Source: Parapedobacter soli (GTDB lineage Bacteria; Bacteroidota; Bacteroidia; Sphingobacteriales; Sphingobacteriaceae). From it: a stretch of DNA of 64,000 nt. Under the pieces are notes generated by a model. That model was not told the DNA's origin, ran no database searches, and worked only from the letters and a program-made list of their open reading frames with translations. The stretch is from NCBI RefSeq assembly GCF_025460835.1, contig NZ_JAMXAY010000009.1, forward strand, positions 48,562 to 112,561, in the 5' to 3' direction. Positions 24,216 to 33,780 of the stretch are shown in pieces. A program made the translations under genes and the position numbers. Each line of letters starts with the position of its first letter. Within the stretch, counting starts at the first letter, position 1.

Positions 24216-25163
24216 ATGGGTCGCATCTGCCTATTTCCAATCGCCATCGTAGCGGTTGTTTTGCTTTCCTCATGGGGTTTCCATGCGCACAAGCTGATTA
24301 ACCGCATGGCTGTTTTTACGTTACCTACTGACGTATCGAGGTTTTACAAAAATCATGTGGACTACATCACCGAGCATGCGGTAGATGCCGATAAGCGCTG
24401 CTATGTGGATACAGCTGAGTCGCCCCGGCACTTCATCGACGCCGACGAATACGGGGCCCATCCGTTCGACAGCATCCCCATCCACTGGACGGCTGCCGTG
24501 GAGAAATTCAGTGAGCGCCGGCTGCTGGCACGGGGCGTTCTCCCTTGGCAGATCAACCGCAGTTACTACGCACTGGTCCGGGCATTCAGTGAGCTGGATT
24601 TCCACCGGCTATTGCGCCACTCGGCGGACATCGGCCACTACCTCGCCGATGCGCACGTCCCGCTGCATACCACCAGCAATTACAACGGGCAGCAGACCAA
24701 CCAGATCGGGATCCATGCATTTTGGGAAAGCCGTTTACCGGAACTTTTTTCTGAGGGGTACGATTTCTTTGTGGGCCGTGCACGTTATATCGAATCGCCC
24801 GTTGATGAGGCGTGGCGTATCGTGCAGGAAAGCCACGCCTTGGTAGATTCGGTATTGGCTCTCGAAGCTGCGTTGAGCAATCGGTTCCCTGCCGACCGGA
24901 AATATGGTTATATCACCCGGAATAATGTGCTCATCCGGACGTACTCCGACGATTATTCAAGGGCGTACCACGAAGCGTTGAGTGGCATGGTGGAGCGGCG
25001 GATGCGGGGTGCCATCCACGCTATCGGCAGTTTCTGGTATTCTGCTTGGGTAGATGCCGGGCAGCCCGATATCCGGCACTTACCGCCGGAGTCGCCCACG
25101 CCCGGCACCGTCCCAGCGCCTGCAGCAGACCAGAAACCATTGGGTAGGGAGGAATGGCATTGA
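24216..25163 (+). CDS. Zinc-dependent phospholipase C / S1-P1 nuclease family protein
   Basis: A 315-residue exported protein with a signal peptide ending near Ser19. The mature N-terminus would be Trp20 with His25 five residues on, as in the tri-zinc site of S1/P1 nuclease and phospholipase C, where the N-terminal Trp is itself a ligand. Further ligand motifs are RHFIDADE, GHYLADAHVPLH (HxxxDxHxxxxH) and HAFWE; the final Glu, rather than the Asp of S1 nuclease, is more like phospholipase C. The C-terminus is Pro-rich. Substrate, phospholipid or nucleic acid, cannot be decided. Confidence 0.85.
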   Translation: MGRICLFPIAIVAVVLLSSWGFHAHKLINRMAVFTLPTDVSRFYKNHVDYITEHAVDADKRCYVDTAESPRHFIDADEYGAHPFDSIPIHWTAAVEKFSERRLLARGVLPWQINRSYYALVRAFSELDFHRLLRHSADIGHYLADAHVPLHTTSNYNGQQTNQIGIHAFWESRLPELFSEGYDFFVGRARYIESPVDEAWRIVQESHALVDSVLALEAALSNRFPADRKYGYITRNNVLIRTYSDDYSRAYHEALSGMVERRMRGAIHAIGSFWYSAWVDAGQPDIRHLPPESPTPGTVPAPAADQKPLGREEWH

Positions 25164-25183
25164 CCCTGTCCCTCCGAGCGCCA

Positions 25184-25960
25184 TCAATCAACGATATTAA
25201 ATGCAGCTTTGACGGCGTTATAGTTCCGTAGGTCAACATTACCCATGGTGGCACTGACACCACCTGGGATTAACACATATCGGAATTGTACCGAGCCCCA
25301 TCCTATACCTGCGCTACCTGTGCTATTGTCATGCGTATACCGTGTAATGTAAAGTACCCCGGGCTTCGGGACAAAACTGACCGTACTCGGTCTGTTTCCT
25401 GACCCGGCATCACCGGTATATGGCAAGGGAAACACACTAGTAAGAAAGCGCATGTACACCTGTATCACCCCCCTATCGATAATTGTTTGAGTCAGCCTTG
25501 GCACAGGGATATGGTTTACCTTTAGGTTCGTACCATCAATGATCGTATCGCGCTGTGACTGTTGGAACGACATCCAATCGCTATAGATGACGTTGGCTGT
25601 ACCAGCTGGCCCCTGTGGACCGGTAGCACCTGTTGCACCACGGGGTCCCGCTGGGCCTTGTGGACCGGTAGCGCCTGTGGCACCACGGGGTCCCGCGGGG
25701 CCTTGTGGGCCGGTAGCACCTGTGGCACCCGTAGCTCCACGCGCTCCGGTGGCACCCGTATCACCCTTATCTCCTTTGTCACCTTTGTCACCTTTGTCAC
25801 CTTTGTCTCCTTTGTCTCCTTTGTCTCCTTTGTCACCTTTGTCACCTCGTACCCCTTGTTCACCTTGTGGTCCCATGGGACCCACGTCTCCTTCCTTACA
25901 GGAATACAAACTGATCGCCACGGTACTCATAGCGAAAAGTAAAATCTGTTTAAAGTTCAT
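25184..25960 (-). CDS. Collagen-like repeat lipoprotein
   Basis: A 258-residue secreted protein with lipoprotein signal (lipobox YSC, Cys at ~21). Residues ~24-117 form about 31 uninterrupted Gly-X-Y triplets: GPM GPQ GEQ, then eight GDK, then [12 protein letters not shown] blocks, predicting a triple helix. The DNA of the GDK block is an almost perfect 9-bp tandem repeat, prone to slippage. The C-terminal ~140 residues form a globular domain ending [15 protein letters not shown], shared with the neighbouring paralogue. Probably a surface-exposed fibrous protein; function unknown. Confidence 0.9.
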   Translation of the reverse strand: MNFKQILLFAMSTVAISLYSCKEGDVGPMGPQGEQGVRGDKGDKGDKGDKGDKGDKGDKGDKGDKGDTGATGARGATGATGATGPQGPAGPRGATGATGPQGPAGPRGATGATGPQGPAGTANVIYSDWMSFQQSQRDTIIDGTNLKVNHIPVPRLTQTIIDRGVIQVYMRFLTSVFPLPYTGDAGSGNRPSTVSFVPKPGVLYITRYTHDNSTGSAGIGWGSVQFRYVLIPGGVSATMGNVDLRNYNAVKAAFNIVD

Positions 25961-26042
25961 AATTGTAAATTTAATTGACTAAACATCGCGTAATTGACTA
26001 AATATCATGATAGCCCTACGAGAAACGGTGTTAACCAACCTT

Positions 26043-26758
26043 TCAGTTGCCGATGCGCAAAGCTTGCTTGACCGATTCGTAATTTTCCAAATCCAGCTGC
26101 CCACTTGCCTGGGCGGAAAGAACAGTTGACGCTTCAGCGAATATCACCCTGATTTTTCGAAACGTGAGCGGAAGACCGTACACATTGCTGCCATCAGGCC
26201 GAAGCGCCCGGATGCCGAGTCGATAAACACTACTGGGCGATACACCTACTTGATAAATAAAATACCGCGTTTGGTAATTACCGGATGATCCCAGCCCAGG
26301 GGAGGCAAACCAGGCCGTCGCGGCTTCGGGGATTGGGTTATAGTATACCAAGACCATGCTATTGTCTACGAGCGCTCTGGATACCAACAAGTCAAGGTCC
26401 AACCCATTCGTGAAGGTATGCGAGCCGAACTCATAAAGCACCACATTAGCGTTCCCATCGTCCCCTTTGTCGCCTTTTGGGCCCGTAGCACCACGCGGAC
26501 CGGCAGGCCCTTGTGGACCGGTGGCGCCCGTAGCACCACGCGGACCAGTAGCTCCAAATCTCCTTTATCTCCTTTCGCTCCGGTAGCACCTGTCGCTCCC
26601 CGGTCTCCTTTATCGCCTTTATCTCCTTTATCGCCTTTGTCGCCCTTAACCCCCTGTTCACCCTGTGGTCCAATAGGGCCTATATCGCCCTCTTTACAAC
26701 CGGCTAACGTGAGTGTGACTAACCCCAGAACAACCATCATGGATTTGAAGATCTTCAT
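26043..26758 (-). pseudogene. Second collagen-like lipoprotein gene, frameshifted
   Basis: A paralogue of the 25184-25960 gene: signal peptide with lipobox LAGC, GPI GPQ GEQ start and GDK/GAT triplets. Just after a GDKGD stretch, two extra bases (26556-26557), or the loss of one, shift the frame. The original frame then runs into non-collagen residues and stops near 26366. In the other frame the triplets [21 protein letters not shown] continue, followed by a globular domain ending LENYESVKQALRIGN (to 26043). The restored protein would be ~238 residues. It may be a true pseudogene, a phase-variable state or a sequencing error in repetitive DNA. Confidence 0.8.
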
Positions 26759-26852
26759 AATTCGTTAGTTTCATTAAATAATAGATTTCATACAAAGAAA
26801 TAAACAACCGATGCGATTGACAATACCTATTTTGGTGTATTCTACTGTATGG

Positions 26853-28328
26853 TTACTCACCTGTGGCTTCAGCCATAATCTCGACCGCTTGGGTAAGTTC
26901 ATCGAGCGACAGGCTGCCAAACCCCAACCGTATGCCGCTGTGGATTTTTGACTGGTACAGGAGATAGCGAGGCAGGTACAGCCCACGCTGCATGCAGGTT
27001 TTCCGGAGTTGCATGAGGTTGTAGCAGGGCGACCATGTGGTCCATAGCGCCAAGCCGCCCGTCGGTACGATGGTGTGAACGCGATTGCCCATCCGATCGC
27101 TCAGCAATCTCACTAAATGATCGCGCCGTCCCTTGTATTCATTGACGGCTTTTTTCAGGTAACGGTGGATTTCTCCGTCGGCAATCATTTCGCCAAGTGC
27201 TGCTTCAGTGAGTGTATCGCCATAACGATCGATGATGCCCAGGAGCTTATCCATTTCGGTAATCAGCGGTGCTGGCGCCACAATGAAGCCCGACCGGAAT
27301 CCCGGAGCCATCGACTTACCAAATGTACCTACATAGACCACCATCCCCCCTGTATCTGCGCTTGCCATTGGCAAAAGAGGACTCCCATCGTAATGGAAAT
27401 CGTAATCGTAATCATCTTCCAAAATGATAAATCCATAAGCAGCGGAGAGTTCCAACAGTTCAACCCTCCGCCGGGCACTGAGCGTGACGGTGGTGGGGTA
27501 ATGGTGGTGGGGGGTAAGGTAAAGCATCCGGATGGGCCGATGCAGACAAAGCCGGCGGATGGCATCTACGTCAAGCCCTTGTTCGTCAACTGGAACCGTG
27601 AGGACGGTAGCTCCAGCTTTCTGAAAAATCATGTTCGTTGCAAAATAACTGAGGTCGCCCACCACGACACAGTCGCCGGGGGAAAGCAATGTCTCGGCCA
27701 CAATGTAGACGCTCAGCTCAAGACTGCGGGTTATCAGGATGTTCTTCTCGGCAATATGCAACCCCCGCGTGAGGTTAAGAAAGTTCACCAGATTTGCCCG
27801 GTAGTATGCGCTACCTAGCGGGTTGCTGTAACCCAGTTTGGCCCGGTTGCTCCTGCGCTTCATATTGGTGTGGAGCAGGCGCGAAAGATACCCGACGTGC
27901 GATAGCCGCGGGTCGGGGAGCCCATCGTCAAAGGCTAGACTAGCGGGAGCATCGTCAAACGGATTATCCAGCACGTTCCATTTCTTAAACGAAAACCCCG
28001 TCTGCGGCGGGTACCCCGCCAGATCACGTCCGCCGTTGAGTCTCGTGGGTTTCTGCCGCATCCCGTTTCGGACAAATGCACCGCGGCTTGGCTGGATTTC
28101 AATCCATCCCTGCGCCTCCAGCTCCGCGTAACTGGCCACAATCGTATTGCGATGCATACCCAGCAAGCTGGCTAGTTGTCGGCTGCCCGGTAATTTGTGG
28201 CCATCCATCAGGTATCCGCGTTGGATGGCGTTGATGAGCTGATGGGCCACTTGCAGGTAAACGGGCGTGGTAGCCTTGCGGTCTACCTGGATGAAACTGG
28301 GGTAAGGTACTAAAACCGGACTATCCAT
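26853..28328 (-). CDS. MocR/PdxR family transcriptional regulator (GntR HTH + aminotransferase)
   Basis: A 491-residue regulator: winged helix of the GntR type at residues ~18-85 (LPGSRQLASLLGMHRNTI) followed by a class I aminotransferase-like domain that binds pyridoxal phosphate, with the Lys in VGTFGKSMAPGFR (~320). Members usually control vitamin B6, GABA or taurine genes in response to PLP. It is divergent from the TonB receptor gene; the 63 bases between the two starts could hold a shared control site, but no clear direct-repeat operator is visible. Confidence 0.93.
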   Translation of the reverse strand: MDSPVLVPYPSFIQVDRKATTPVYLQVAHQLINAIQRGYLMDGHKLPGSRQLASLLGMHRNTIVASYAELEAQGWIEIQPSRGAFVRNGMRQKPTRLNGGRDLAGYPPQTGFSFKKWNVLDNPFDDAPASLAFDDGLPDPRLSHVGYLSRLLHTNMKRRSNRAKLGYSNPLGSAYYRANLVNFLNLTRGLHIAEKNILITRSLELSVYIVAETLLSPGDCVVVGDLSYFATNMIFQKAGATVLTVPVDEQGLDVDAIRRLCLHRPIRMLYLTPHHHYPTTVTLSARRRVELLELSAAYGFIILEDDYDYDFHYDGSPLLPMASADTGGMVVYVGTFGKSMAPGFRSGFIVAPAPLITEMDKLLGIIDRYGDTLTEAALGEMIADGEIHRYLKKAVNEYKGRRDHLVRLLSDRMGNRVHTIVPTGGLALWTTWSPCYNLMQLRKTCMQRGLYLPRYLLYQSKIHSGIRLGFGSLSLDELTQAVEIMAEATGE

Positions 28329-28391
28329 AAAATAAAAACTGGCACCTCTTGATGTGCCGGCAAGTTACGACTTTTGCAAAAAATCAATCGA

Positions 28392-30272
28392 ATGACACAA
28401 TATCTAAAAAAGACCGCCGTAATTTTAGGGTTATTAGGGTGTGGGCCTGCCCTCGCCCAGGAGGATACGAAGGCGATACCGCTCGGGGAAGTGGTCATCA
28501 CCGAAAACCGGATGCAGCTGCCTTTCGACAAGCAGAACCGTAACATACAGGTCATCGATCGGCAGCAGATTGATGCCATGCCCGCCCAATCGATCAATGA
28601 GCTGCTCAGCCATGTGGGTGGCGTGGACCTCCGCCAGCGCGGGCCATTCGGCACGCAGGCAGATGTAAGCATAGACGGGGGGAGCTTTGAGCAGACCCTT
28701 ATTCTAGTGAATGGTGTGAAGGTGTTGGACGCCCAAACGGCCCACAACAGCCTCAACCTACCCATACCTACCGATGCGATTGAACGCATTGAGATCATCC
28801 GCGGCCCCGCCGCACGTATCTATGGCATCAATAGCCTTACAGGAGCCATCAATATCGTGACACGGAAGCCGGCGGAGTCGGGCATATCTGGAAATATCTA
28901 CGTGGGCTCGGGGTTTAAACGGGATACGGCAAACAACAATGCACTTTTCAATGGCCGGGGCGTGCAACTGGGGGCAACGCTGGCAAGCAAAGCCGGCCGC
29001 CATTCCATTTACGGGAGCCACGAATCGGGCAATGGTTACCGCTACAACACCCCATTCCGGAACAACAAGGTGTTTTATCAAGGAGAGGTACCCACCGGTG
29101 GTAAAGATGTCCTGTCAATCATGGGTGGTTATGTTTCCAACGGATTTGGTGCCAACGGCTTTTATGCGGCACCGGGCGACAAGGAATCGCGGGAGATCGT
29201 CCAAAACATACTGGCAGCCATTGGGTACCGCAGCCAATTGGCAGACCGTCTTTCACTATCACCACAGGTGAGTTACCGTTACGGTTACGACGACTACCGC
29301 TACTTCCGCCATGACCTGAGCCGTGCACGGAGCCAGCATCATAGCCACGCCATCAATACCGAGGTAAATGCAACACTCCAAACCGGAGCAGGCGATATCG
29401 GTATCGGTCTGGAAATGCGCAACGAAATCATCCGCAGCAGCAATATCGGCAACCATGACCGCAGCAACTTCGGGCTCTATGCGGAGTTTAAAACCGAAGA
29501 GATAAAGCGGGTGTTACTCAATGCCGGTGCTTATATCAATTACAACTCGGACTACGGCTGGCAGCTATTCCCCGGCATCGACCTGGGTTATCAGCTCAGC
29601 GAGCACTGGAAATTAGTAGCCCACACCGGTATGGGCCAACGCATCCCTTCATTCACCGACCTCTACCTCGACCAGCGTCCGGGCAATATCGGCAACCCGG
29701 TATTGCAATCGGAAAACTCCTGGCATGCTGAGGGCGGCGTCAAGTACGCAGATAATCGAACCATAGCTCATTTAAGCTACTTCTACCGGAACATGAACGA
29801 TTTTATTGATTGGGTGCGGTTATCTGAGGATGACCCCTGGCAGCCGCACAATTTCCAACAGAACCGCACACATGGGCTCTCCTTCTCGGCCAATTACCGG
29901 ATGTCTGCCCCCCAGTCGGGAGTAAAATGGTTGGCCGGGCTTGCCTATACGTGGCTGTCGCCCACATTCGACGACAGTAACAACGCCGGCTTCCTCTCCA
30001 AATACGTAATTGAGAGCTTACGCCACCAAATCGTGGCCAACCTCCAGCTCTCGGCTGGCAGCCTATCGGCCACCGCCGCGGCACGGTTTAACGAGCGTAT
30101 TAGCTATAAAAGTTATTTCGTCGGCGATGCCCGAATCAGTTACCGATTCCATGCTGCATCCCTCTATTTAGACGTCAAAAACATCTTCGACGTGACCTAT
30201 ATCGAGGCCGCAGCAGTGCCCATGCCCGGCCGGTGGTTCGGCCTCGGTATTAAATACGGGATCGCGGACTGA
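28392..30272 (+). CDS. TonB-dependent outer-membrane receptor
   Basis: A ~626-residue receptor with a signal peptide ending at ALAQ, then a plug domain (residues ~30-165: GEVVITENR, a TonB-box-like start, VDLRQRGPFGTQADVSIDGG, IEIIRGPAARIYG) and a beta-barrel to the C-terminus (GRWFGLGIKYGIAD). No N-terminal CarboxypepD_reg domain is present, so it is of the vitamin/siderophore (BtuB-like) rather than SusC type. The start at 28392 fits the signal peptide; an ATG six codons upstream is possible. Divergent from the MocR regulator. Substrate unknown. Confidence 0.93.
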   Translation: MTQYLKKTAVILGLLGCGPALAQEDTKAIPLGEVVITENRMQLPFDKQNRNIQVIDRQQIDAMPAQSINELLSHVGGVDLRQRGPFGTQADVSIDGGSFEQTLILVNGVKVLDAQTAHNSLNLPIPTDAIERIEIIRGPAARIYGINSLTGAINIVTRKPAESGISGNIYVGSGFKRDTANNNALFNGRGVQLGATLASKAGRHSIYGSHESGNGYRYNTPFRNNKVFYQGEVPTGGKDVLSIMGGYVSNGFGANGFYAAPGDKESREIVQNILAAIGYRSQLADRLSLSPQVSYRYGYDDYRYFRHDLSRARSQHHSHAINTEVNATLQTGAGDIGIGLEMRNEIIRSSNIGNHDRSNFGLYAEFKTEEIKRVLLNAGAYINYNSDYGWQLFPGIDLGYQLSEHWKLVAHTGMGQRIPSFTDLYLDQRPGNIGNPVLQSENSWHAEGGVKYADNRTIAHLSYFYRNMNDFIDWVRLSEDDPWQPHNFQQNRTHGLSFSANYRMSAPQSGVKWLAGLAYTWLSPTFDDSNNAGFLSKYVIESLRHQIVANLQLSAGSLSATAAARFNERISYKSYFVGDARISYRFHAASLYLDVKNIFDVTYIEAAAVPMPGRWFGLGIKYGIAD

Positions 30273-30283
30273 ACAGCTGTACG

Positions 30284-31000
30284 TCACTCTTTCTTTTCCA
30301 GCAACCGCCATACGATGGCTGCTACGATGGCCCCAACGATCGGCGCAGCAAAGAACAGCCATAGTTGGCTCAGTGCCGCCCCGCCAGCCAATATGGCCGG
30401 GCCGAAACTACGTGCGGGGTTGACCGAAGTACCGGTAATCGGGATGGCAACTAAATGGATAAGCACCAAGGTAAGGCCGATGGCGAGTCCAGCCATCGTG
30501 CTGTTGCCCCATTTGGAAGTAGCGCCGAATATGACAAACAGGAAAAGAAACGTCAACACCGATTCGGTCAAAAATGCGGCTCCGGTACCGTATTCATTCT
30601 GGTAGCCCTCGCCCCATCCGTTAGCGCCGTAAGCCCACTCACCCGGTGTGAATCCCGCTAGCTGTCCGCTTAGTATCTGCTGCAACACAAATGCCCCCAG
30701 CAATGCACCGATAAGCTGAGCAACGATGTAGGTAATGGCATCACTAACGGAAATCTTGCCGTTTACGAGCATACCGACGGTTACAGCCGGATTGATGTGG
30801 CAACCCGTGATGCCGCCAATGCCATAGGCAAACACCACTACCGACAGGCCAAACGCCAATGCGATACCCAAAAGGCCTACGCCCGAAAGGCCGGCTACTG
30901 TGTCTAGCCCCGCAACAGCAGCGGCCCCGCAGCCGAACAACACCAAACCAAAGGTGCCAATCAATTCAGCCACGAACTTTGTTGAAGTTTTAATTTCCAT
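30284..31000 (-). CDS. aqpZ: Aquaporin Z-like water channel (MIP family)
   Basis: A 238-residue channel with six membrane helices and both NPA boxes, HINPAVTVG (~68) and SVNPARSFG (~192). The segment AELIGTFGLVLFGCG at the N-terminus and the Arg after the second NPA are as in AqpZ. The spacing between helices and the lack of a D after the second NPA-R favour a water channel over glycerol facilitator. It is transcribed alone from a good -7 box and ends 11 bases from the TonB receptor stop. Confidence 0.93.
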   Translation of the reverse strand: MEIKTSTKFVAELIGTFGLVLFGCGAAAVAGLDTVAGLSGVGLLGIALAFGLSVVVFAYGIGGITGCHINPAVTVGMLVNGKISVSDAITYIVAQLIGALLGAFVLQQILSGQLAGFTPGEWAYGANGWGEGYQNEYGTGAAFLTESVLTFLFLFVIFGATSKWGNSTMAGLAIGLTLVLIHLVAIPITGTSVNPARSFGPAILAGGAALSQLWLFFAAPIVGAIVAAIVWRLLEKKE

Positions 31001-31022
31001 GATTCTTATAAGTTGGTTCGCT

Positions 31023-31030
31023 CAAAGATA
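31023..31030 (-). promoter_or_regulatory. -7 box TATCTTTG of aqpZ
   Basis: A perfect TAnnTTTG box on the minus strand, predicting a ~17-base leader before the aqpZ ATG. Confidence 0.55.
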
Positions 31031-31063
31031 ATAGCTTTATCTAAAACAACATTATTTTTACAA

Positions 31064-31094
31064 TAAAAAAAAGCCCCACTTCACAGCAGGGCTT
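31064..31094 (-). terminator. Intrinsic terminator downstream of the Gfo/Idh oxidoreductase gene
   Basis: On the minus strand AAGCCC (31094-31089) pairs with GGGCTT (31076-31071) around a 12-base loop and is followed by an eight-T run. It lies 120 bases after the oxidoreductase stop and separates it from the aqpZ promoter. Confidence 0.8.
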
Positions 31095-31216
31095 CTCCAT
31101 TTAACCAAACCTAACAAAATGAACATTACTTCTTTTTATTGAAGCAAAGGTATCCACTCGTTATTATGTCACAATTAAGCAGCGATTAACATATTGTCAA
31201 CAGCTCAGAAGTCTTA

Positions 31217-32527
31217 TCAAATAACCAGGCCGGTTCCCGGCATTGCCACGGGGATATCCAGTGGTCCCATATCCAACCGGAATTCCTCGGGCTTTGGGCC
31301 GAGTGTGATGTTCGAGTTCAACGCGCGTTCCCAGGTCACTTCGGCACCGCTATAGGCAGCCAACGTGGCCAATATCGCCACCATGGTGCTATTGGTCATC
31401 CAATCGCCATCGTTGATGGGATTACCTGATCGGATGGAAGCAAACAGCTCGTCGTGTTCCGTTTGGTACATATTATTGTTGGGTCCGTTATATTTCCACG
31501 GGTCGGTGCCAAGGATCTCATACCGGCTGCCGATCTCGACCGCCATCTTGCCACTTGTTCCAACGACATCGACACTATTCCGGTTGGCAACGCCTGTTTG
31601 CTGTCGTGCGAAATGATAGCCTTTGATGTCGCCGGGATAGGTCAGTTCCACTGCGAAGTGATCGAACACATTCCCTTTTTCTTTTTCAATCCGTACCTGC
31701 CGGCCACCGCTACCGATGGCCTTTTCAGGGTGGATGTCGCCCATCACCCACGCCATCATGTCTAGGCTATGCACCGCCTGCTCAATAACCAAATCACCCG
31801 ACATCCAGTTATAATAGAACCAATTACGCAACTGGAAATCGAGGTCCGACCATCCGGCCTGCCGCGGCTTCAGACTTAAATCGCCTCCATACCGGAATGA
31901 CGACAGCGATACAACGTCGCCTATGGCCCCCTCGCGCACCCTCCCAAATACGGCCCGGTTGGGGTTGGCATAACGGAAACAGAATCCGGAAACAACGGCT
32001 AGATCTTTCTCTTTCGACTTACGGACGGCTTCCAGCACCCTACGGACACCGGGCGGATCGATTGCTACCGGCTTCTCACAGAAGATGTGTTTATCGGCAT
32101 TTACGGCCGCTTCCAAATGCAACGGGCGGAATACGGGCGGCGAGGCCAGTAGGACCACATCCACCCCGGCGTCGATAACTTTCTGGTACGCATCCAGGCC
32201 CACAAATCTGTGTTTGTCTTTTACCTTCACCTTGGATGGCTCGATCTTCATCAGCGCGTTGTAAGCCGTGGTAATCTGATCTTCATAAATATCGCCCATG
32301 GCCACAAGCTCTACGTCGGGATCGGCCCGCAGTGCCTGCGCAGCAGCCCCGGTACCACGGCCGCCACAACCGATCAGGCCAACTTTAAGTGTTTTTCTCC
32401 TTGCTGATAATGGATTTGCGAAACCAAATCGGTGTGCTAGTGGAATGACGGCAGCCATGGTTCCCGCTTTCTTCAGGAATGTACGGCGAGAAGCCCCGCT
32501 ACCGGAGCACGAAGTGTTCAATATCAT
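31217..32527 (-). CDS. Gfo/Idh/MocA family oxidoreductase with Tat signal
   Basis: A 436-residue NAD(P)-dependent sugar dehydrogenase-like protein, predicted exported in folded form: the N-terminus has the twin-arginine motif SRRTFLKKAG followed by a hydrophobic stretch. The Rossmann motif VGLIGCGGRGTGAA (~48-60) and the catalytic-type EKPVAIDPPG (~150) are present. Such Tat-secreted oxidoreductases are common in Bacteroidota sugar metabolism, substrate usually unknown. Its neighbour on the same strand is the LacI regulator of the xylose locus, 80 bases upstream. Confidence 0.9.
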   Translation of the reverse strand: MILNTSCSGSGASRRTFLKKAGTMAAVIPLAHRFGFANPLSARRKTLKVGLIGCGGRGTGAAAQALRADPDVELVAMGDIYEDQITTAYNALMKIEPSKVKVKDKHRFVGLDAYQKVIDAGVDVVLLASPPVFRPLHLEAAVNADKHIFCEKPVAIDPPGVRRVLEAVRKSKEKDLAVVSGFCFRYANPNRAVFGRVREGAIGDVVSLSSFRYGGDLSLKPRQAGWSDLDFQLRNWFYYNWMSGDLVIEQAVHSLDMMAWVMGDIHPEKAIGSGGRQVRIEKEKGNVFDHFAVELTYPGDIKGYHFARQQTGVANRNSVDVVGTSGKMAVEIGSRYEILGTDPWKYNGPNNNMYQTEHDELFASIRSGNPINDGDWMTNSTMVAILATLAAYSGAEVTWERALNSNITLGPKPEEFRLDMGPLDIPVAMPGTGLVI

Positions 32528-32607
32528 AATCGTATTTAAAATGTATTTTCAGCACCTAAAAATCGGCCCCTAATATATAAATTTATATCGAAACACGGCA
32601 GCCACCG

Positions 32608-33693
32608 TCAATGTCGTCTAGCCGAGCTTTCGCGGACAAGCAGCTTCGGCTCCAGTACGATCTTCTCCGGTTTGTGTTTGTAGTAATCGCCTTTCTTAAG
32701 CAGCTTCAGAAACAGGTGCGCCACTGCCTCGCCCATCTCTACCGTTCGCTGGTCTACCGTGGAAATGGTGGGGCTTACCAAGCTGGTGAACGCTTCGTTG
32801 GCGAACCCAGCCACCCCAACTTCGTCCGGTATACGCTTGCCTGCCGCCTTCAGTTCCTGCACTACCCCCATAGCGGTAAAATCCTCCAAAGTGAATACCG
32901 CGTCGAAATCGACACCCTGTTCCAACAAGCCCCGTACACAGCTACGCCCGAATTCGAGAGAGAAGTCGCCCTTGATGATCAGGCGCTCATCGATCGGCAA
33001 GCCATGTTGTTTCAATGCATCGAGGTAACCCCTCAAGCGCTCATTGAAAATATTGATATTGCGGTACTGGTTGATATGGACAATGCGACGGTAGCCCGCT
33101 TGGATGAGGTGCTCTGTGGCCATAAACCCGCCCTTATAATCGTCTATGGTAACAGACGGCACATCGAGCCCCAGCGGCACCCTGTCGAAAAAAGCCAATG
33201 GGATATTCCGTTCTTTGATTTCCATAAACCCGCCATCGTCTTCCGTTTCGAGCGATATGGAAGCGATGATACCGTCTACCCGCGAGCGGAGGAAAGTATC
33301 GATACCACGGTTCTCCTGTTTGATAGACTCCTGCGATTGGTATAGTAATATGGTGTAGCCGTTTTCGTTCATCACCCCTTCTATACCATGAACCACCGAG
33401 CTGAAAAAGCTCACGTCGAGGCGGGGCACTAACACACCGATGATTTTGGTTTTGCCAGACCGCAGTGAGGATGCCACCTTATTGGGCCGGTAGCCTAGCC
33501 GGTCGGCGGTTTCCCGTACCGCTTTTTTTGTTGCTACGCTGATCGCAGGGTGATCGTTGAGTGCCCTCGCTACGGTAGAAAAGGTAATATTGAGCTCCTT
33601 CGCTATATCTAAAATGGTGACTTTTTTCAAGTAAGTATCGATTAAAGGGTAAATGGTACCAATAGGAAAACTCAAATATGGGCACCCCAACAA
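32608..33693 (-). CDS. LacI family transcriptional regulator, probable xylose operon repressor
   Basis: A LacI/GalR regulator: DNA-binding domain VTILDIAKELNITFSTVARALN with the hinge ...PNKVASSLRSGKT, then a periplasmic-binding-like sugar-sensing domain. The ATG at 33693 would add 21 unusual residues; the family start pattern (KKVTILDIA) suggests initiation at the in-frame TTG at 33630, giving 340 residues. It is divergent from xylB and xylA, and a LacI-type palindrome overlaps the xylB promoter. A role as xylose-responsive regulator is inferred from this arrangement. Confidence 0.9.
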   Translation of the reverse strand: MLGCPYLSFPIGTIYPLIDTYLKKVTILDIAKELNITFSTVARALNDHPAISVATKKAVRETADRLGYRPNKVASSLRSGKTKIIGVLVPRLDVSFFSSVVHGIEGVMNENGYTILLYQSQESIKQENRGIDTFLRSRVDGIIASISLETEDDGGFMEIKERNIPLAFFDRVPLGLDVPSVTIDDYKGGFMATEHLIQAGYRRIVHINQYRNINIFNERLRGYLDALKQHGLPIDERLIIKGDFSLEFGRSCVRGLLEQGVDFDAVFTLEDFTAMGVVQELKAAGKRIPDEVGVAGFANEAFTSLVSPTISTVDQRTVEMGEAVAHLFLKLLKKGDYYKHKPEKIVLEPKLLVRESSARRH

Positions 33694-33730
33694 AAATAGA
33701 GATACATTTTGGAATTCAAAAAGTAATATC

Positions 33731-33753
33731 TACCTTTATGCCAACGTTAGCAT
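33731..33753 (+). promoter_or_regulatory. xylB promoter box and LacI-type operator
   Basis: TACCTTTA (33731-33738) is a one-mismatch -7 box; it overlaps by one base a 16-bp near-perfect palindrome with central CG, ATGCCAACGTTAGCAT (33738-33753), matching the AACGTT core of LacI-family operators. The position at the predicted transcription start fits repression by the divergent LacI regulator. Confidence 0.7.
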
Positions 33754-33780
33754 TATCCATGAAACTTATCAGTTCCGATT

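Noticed and set aside
25562..25982. Long plus-strand frames rich in Pro, Gly and Ser opposite the collagen-like gene
   Set aside because: They are the complement of Gly-X-Y codons; the opposite strand has signal peptide, lipobox and a conserved C-terminal domain.
26366..26444. Programmed frameshift joining the two halves of the second collagen-like gene
   Set aside because: No slippery heptamer with downstream structure is evident at the shift near 26556; a mutation or sequencing error is simpler.
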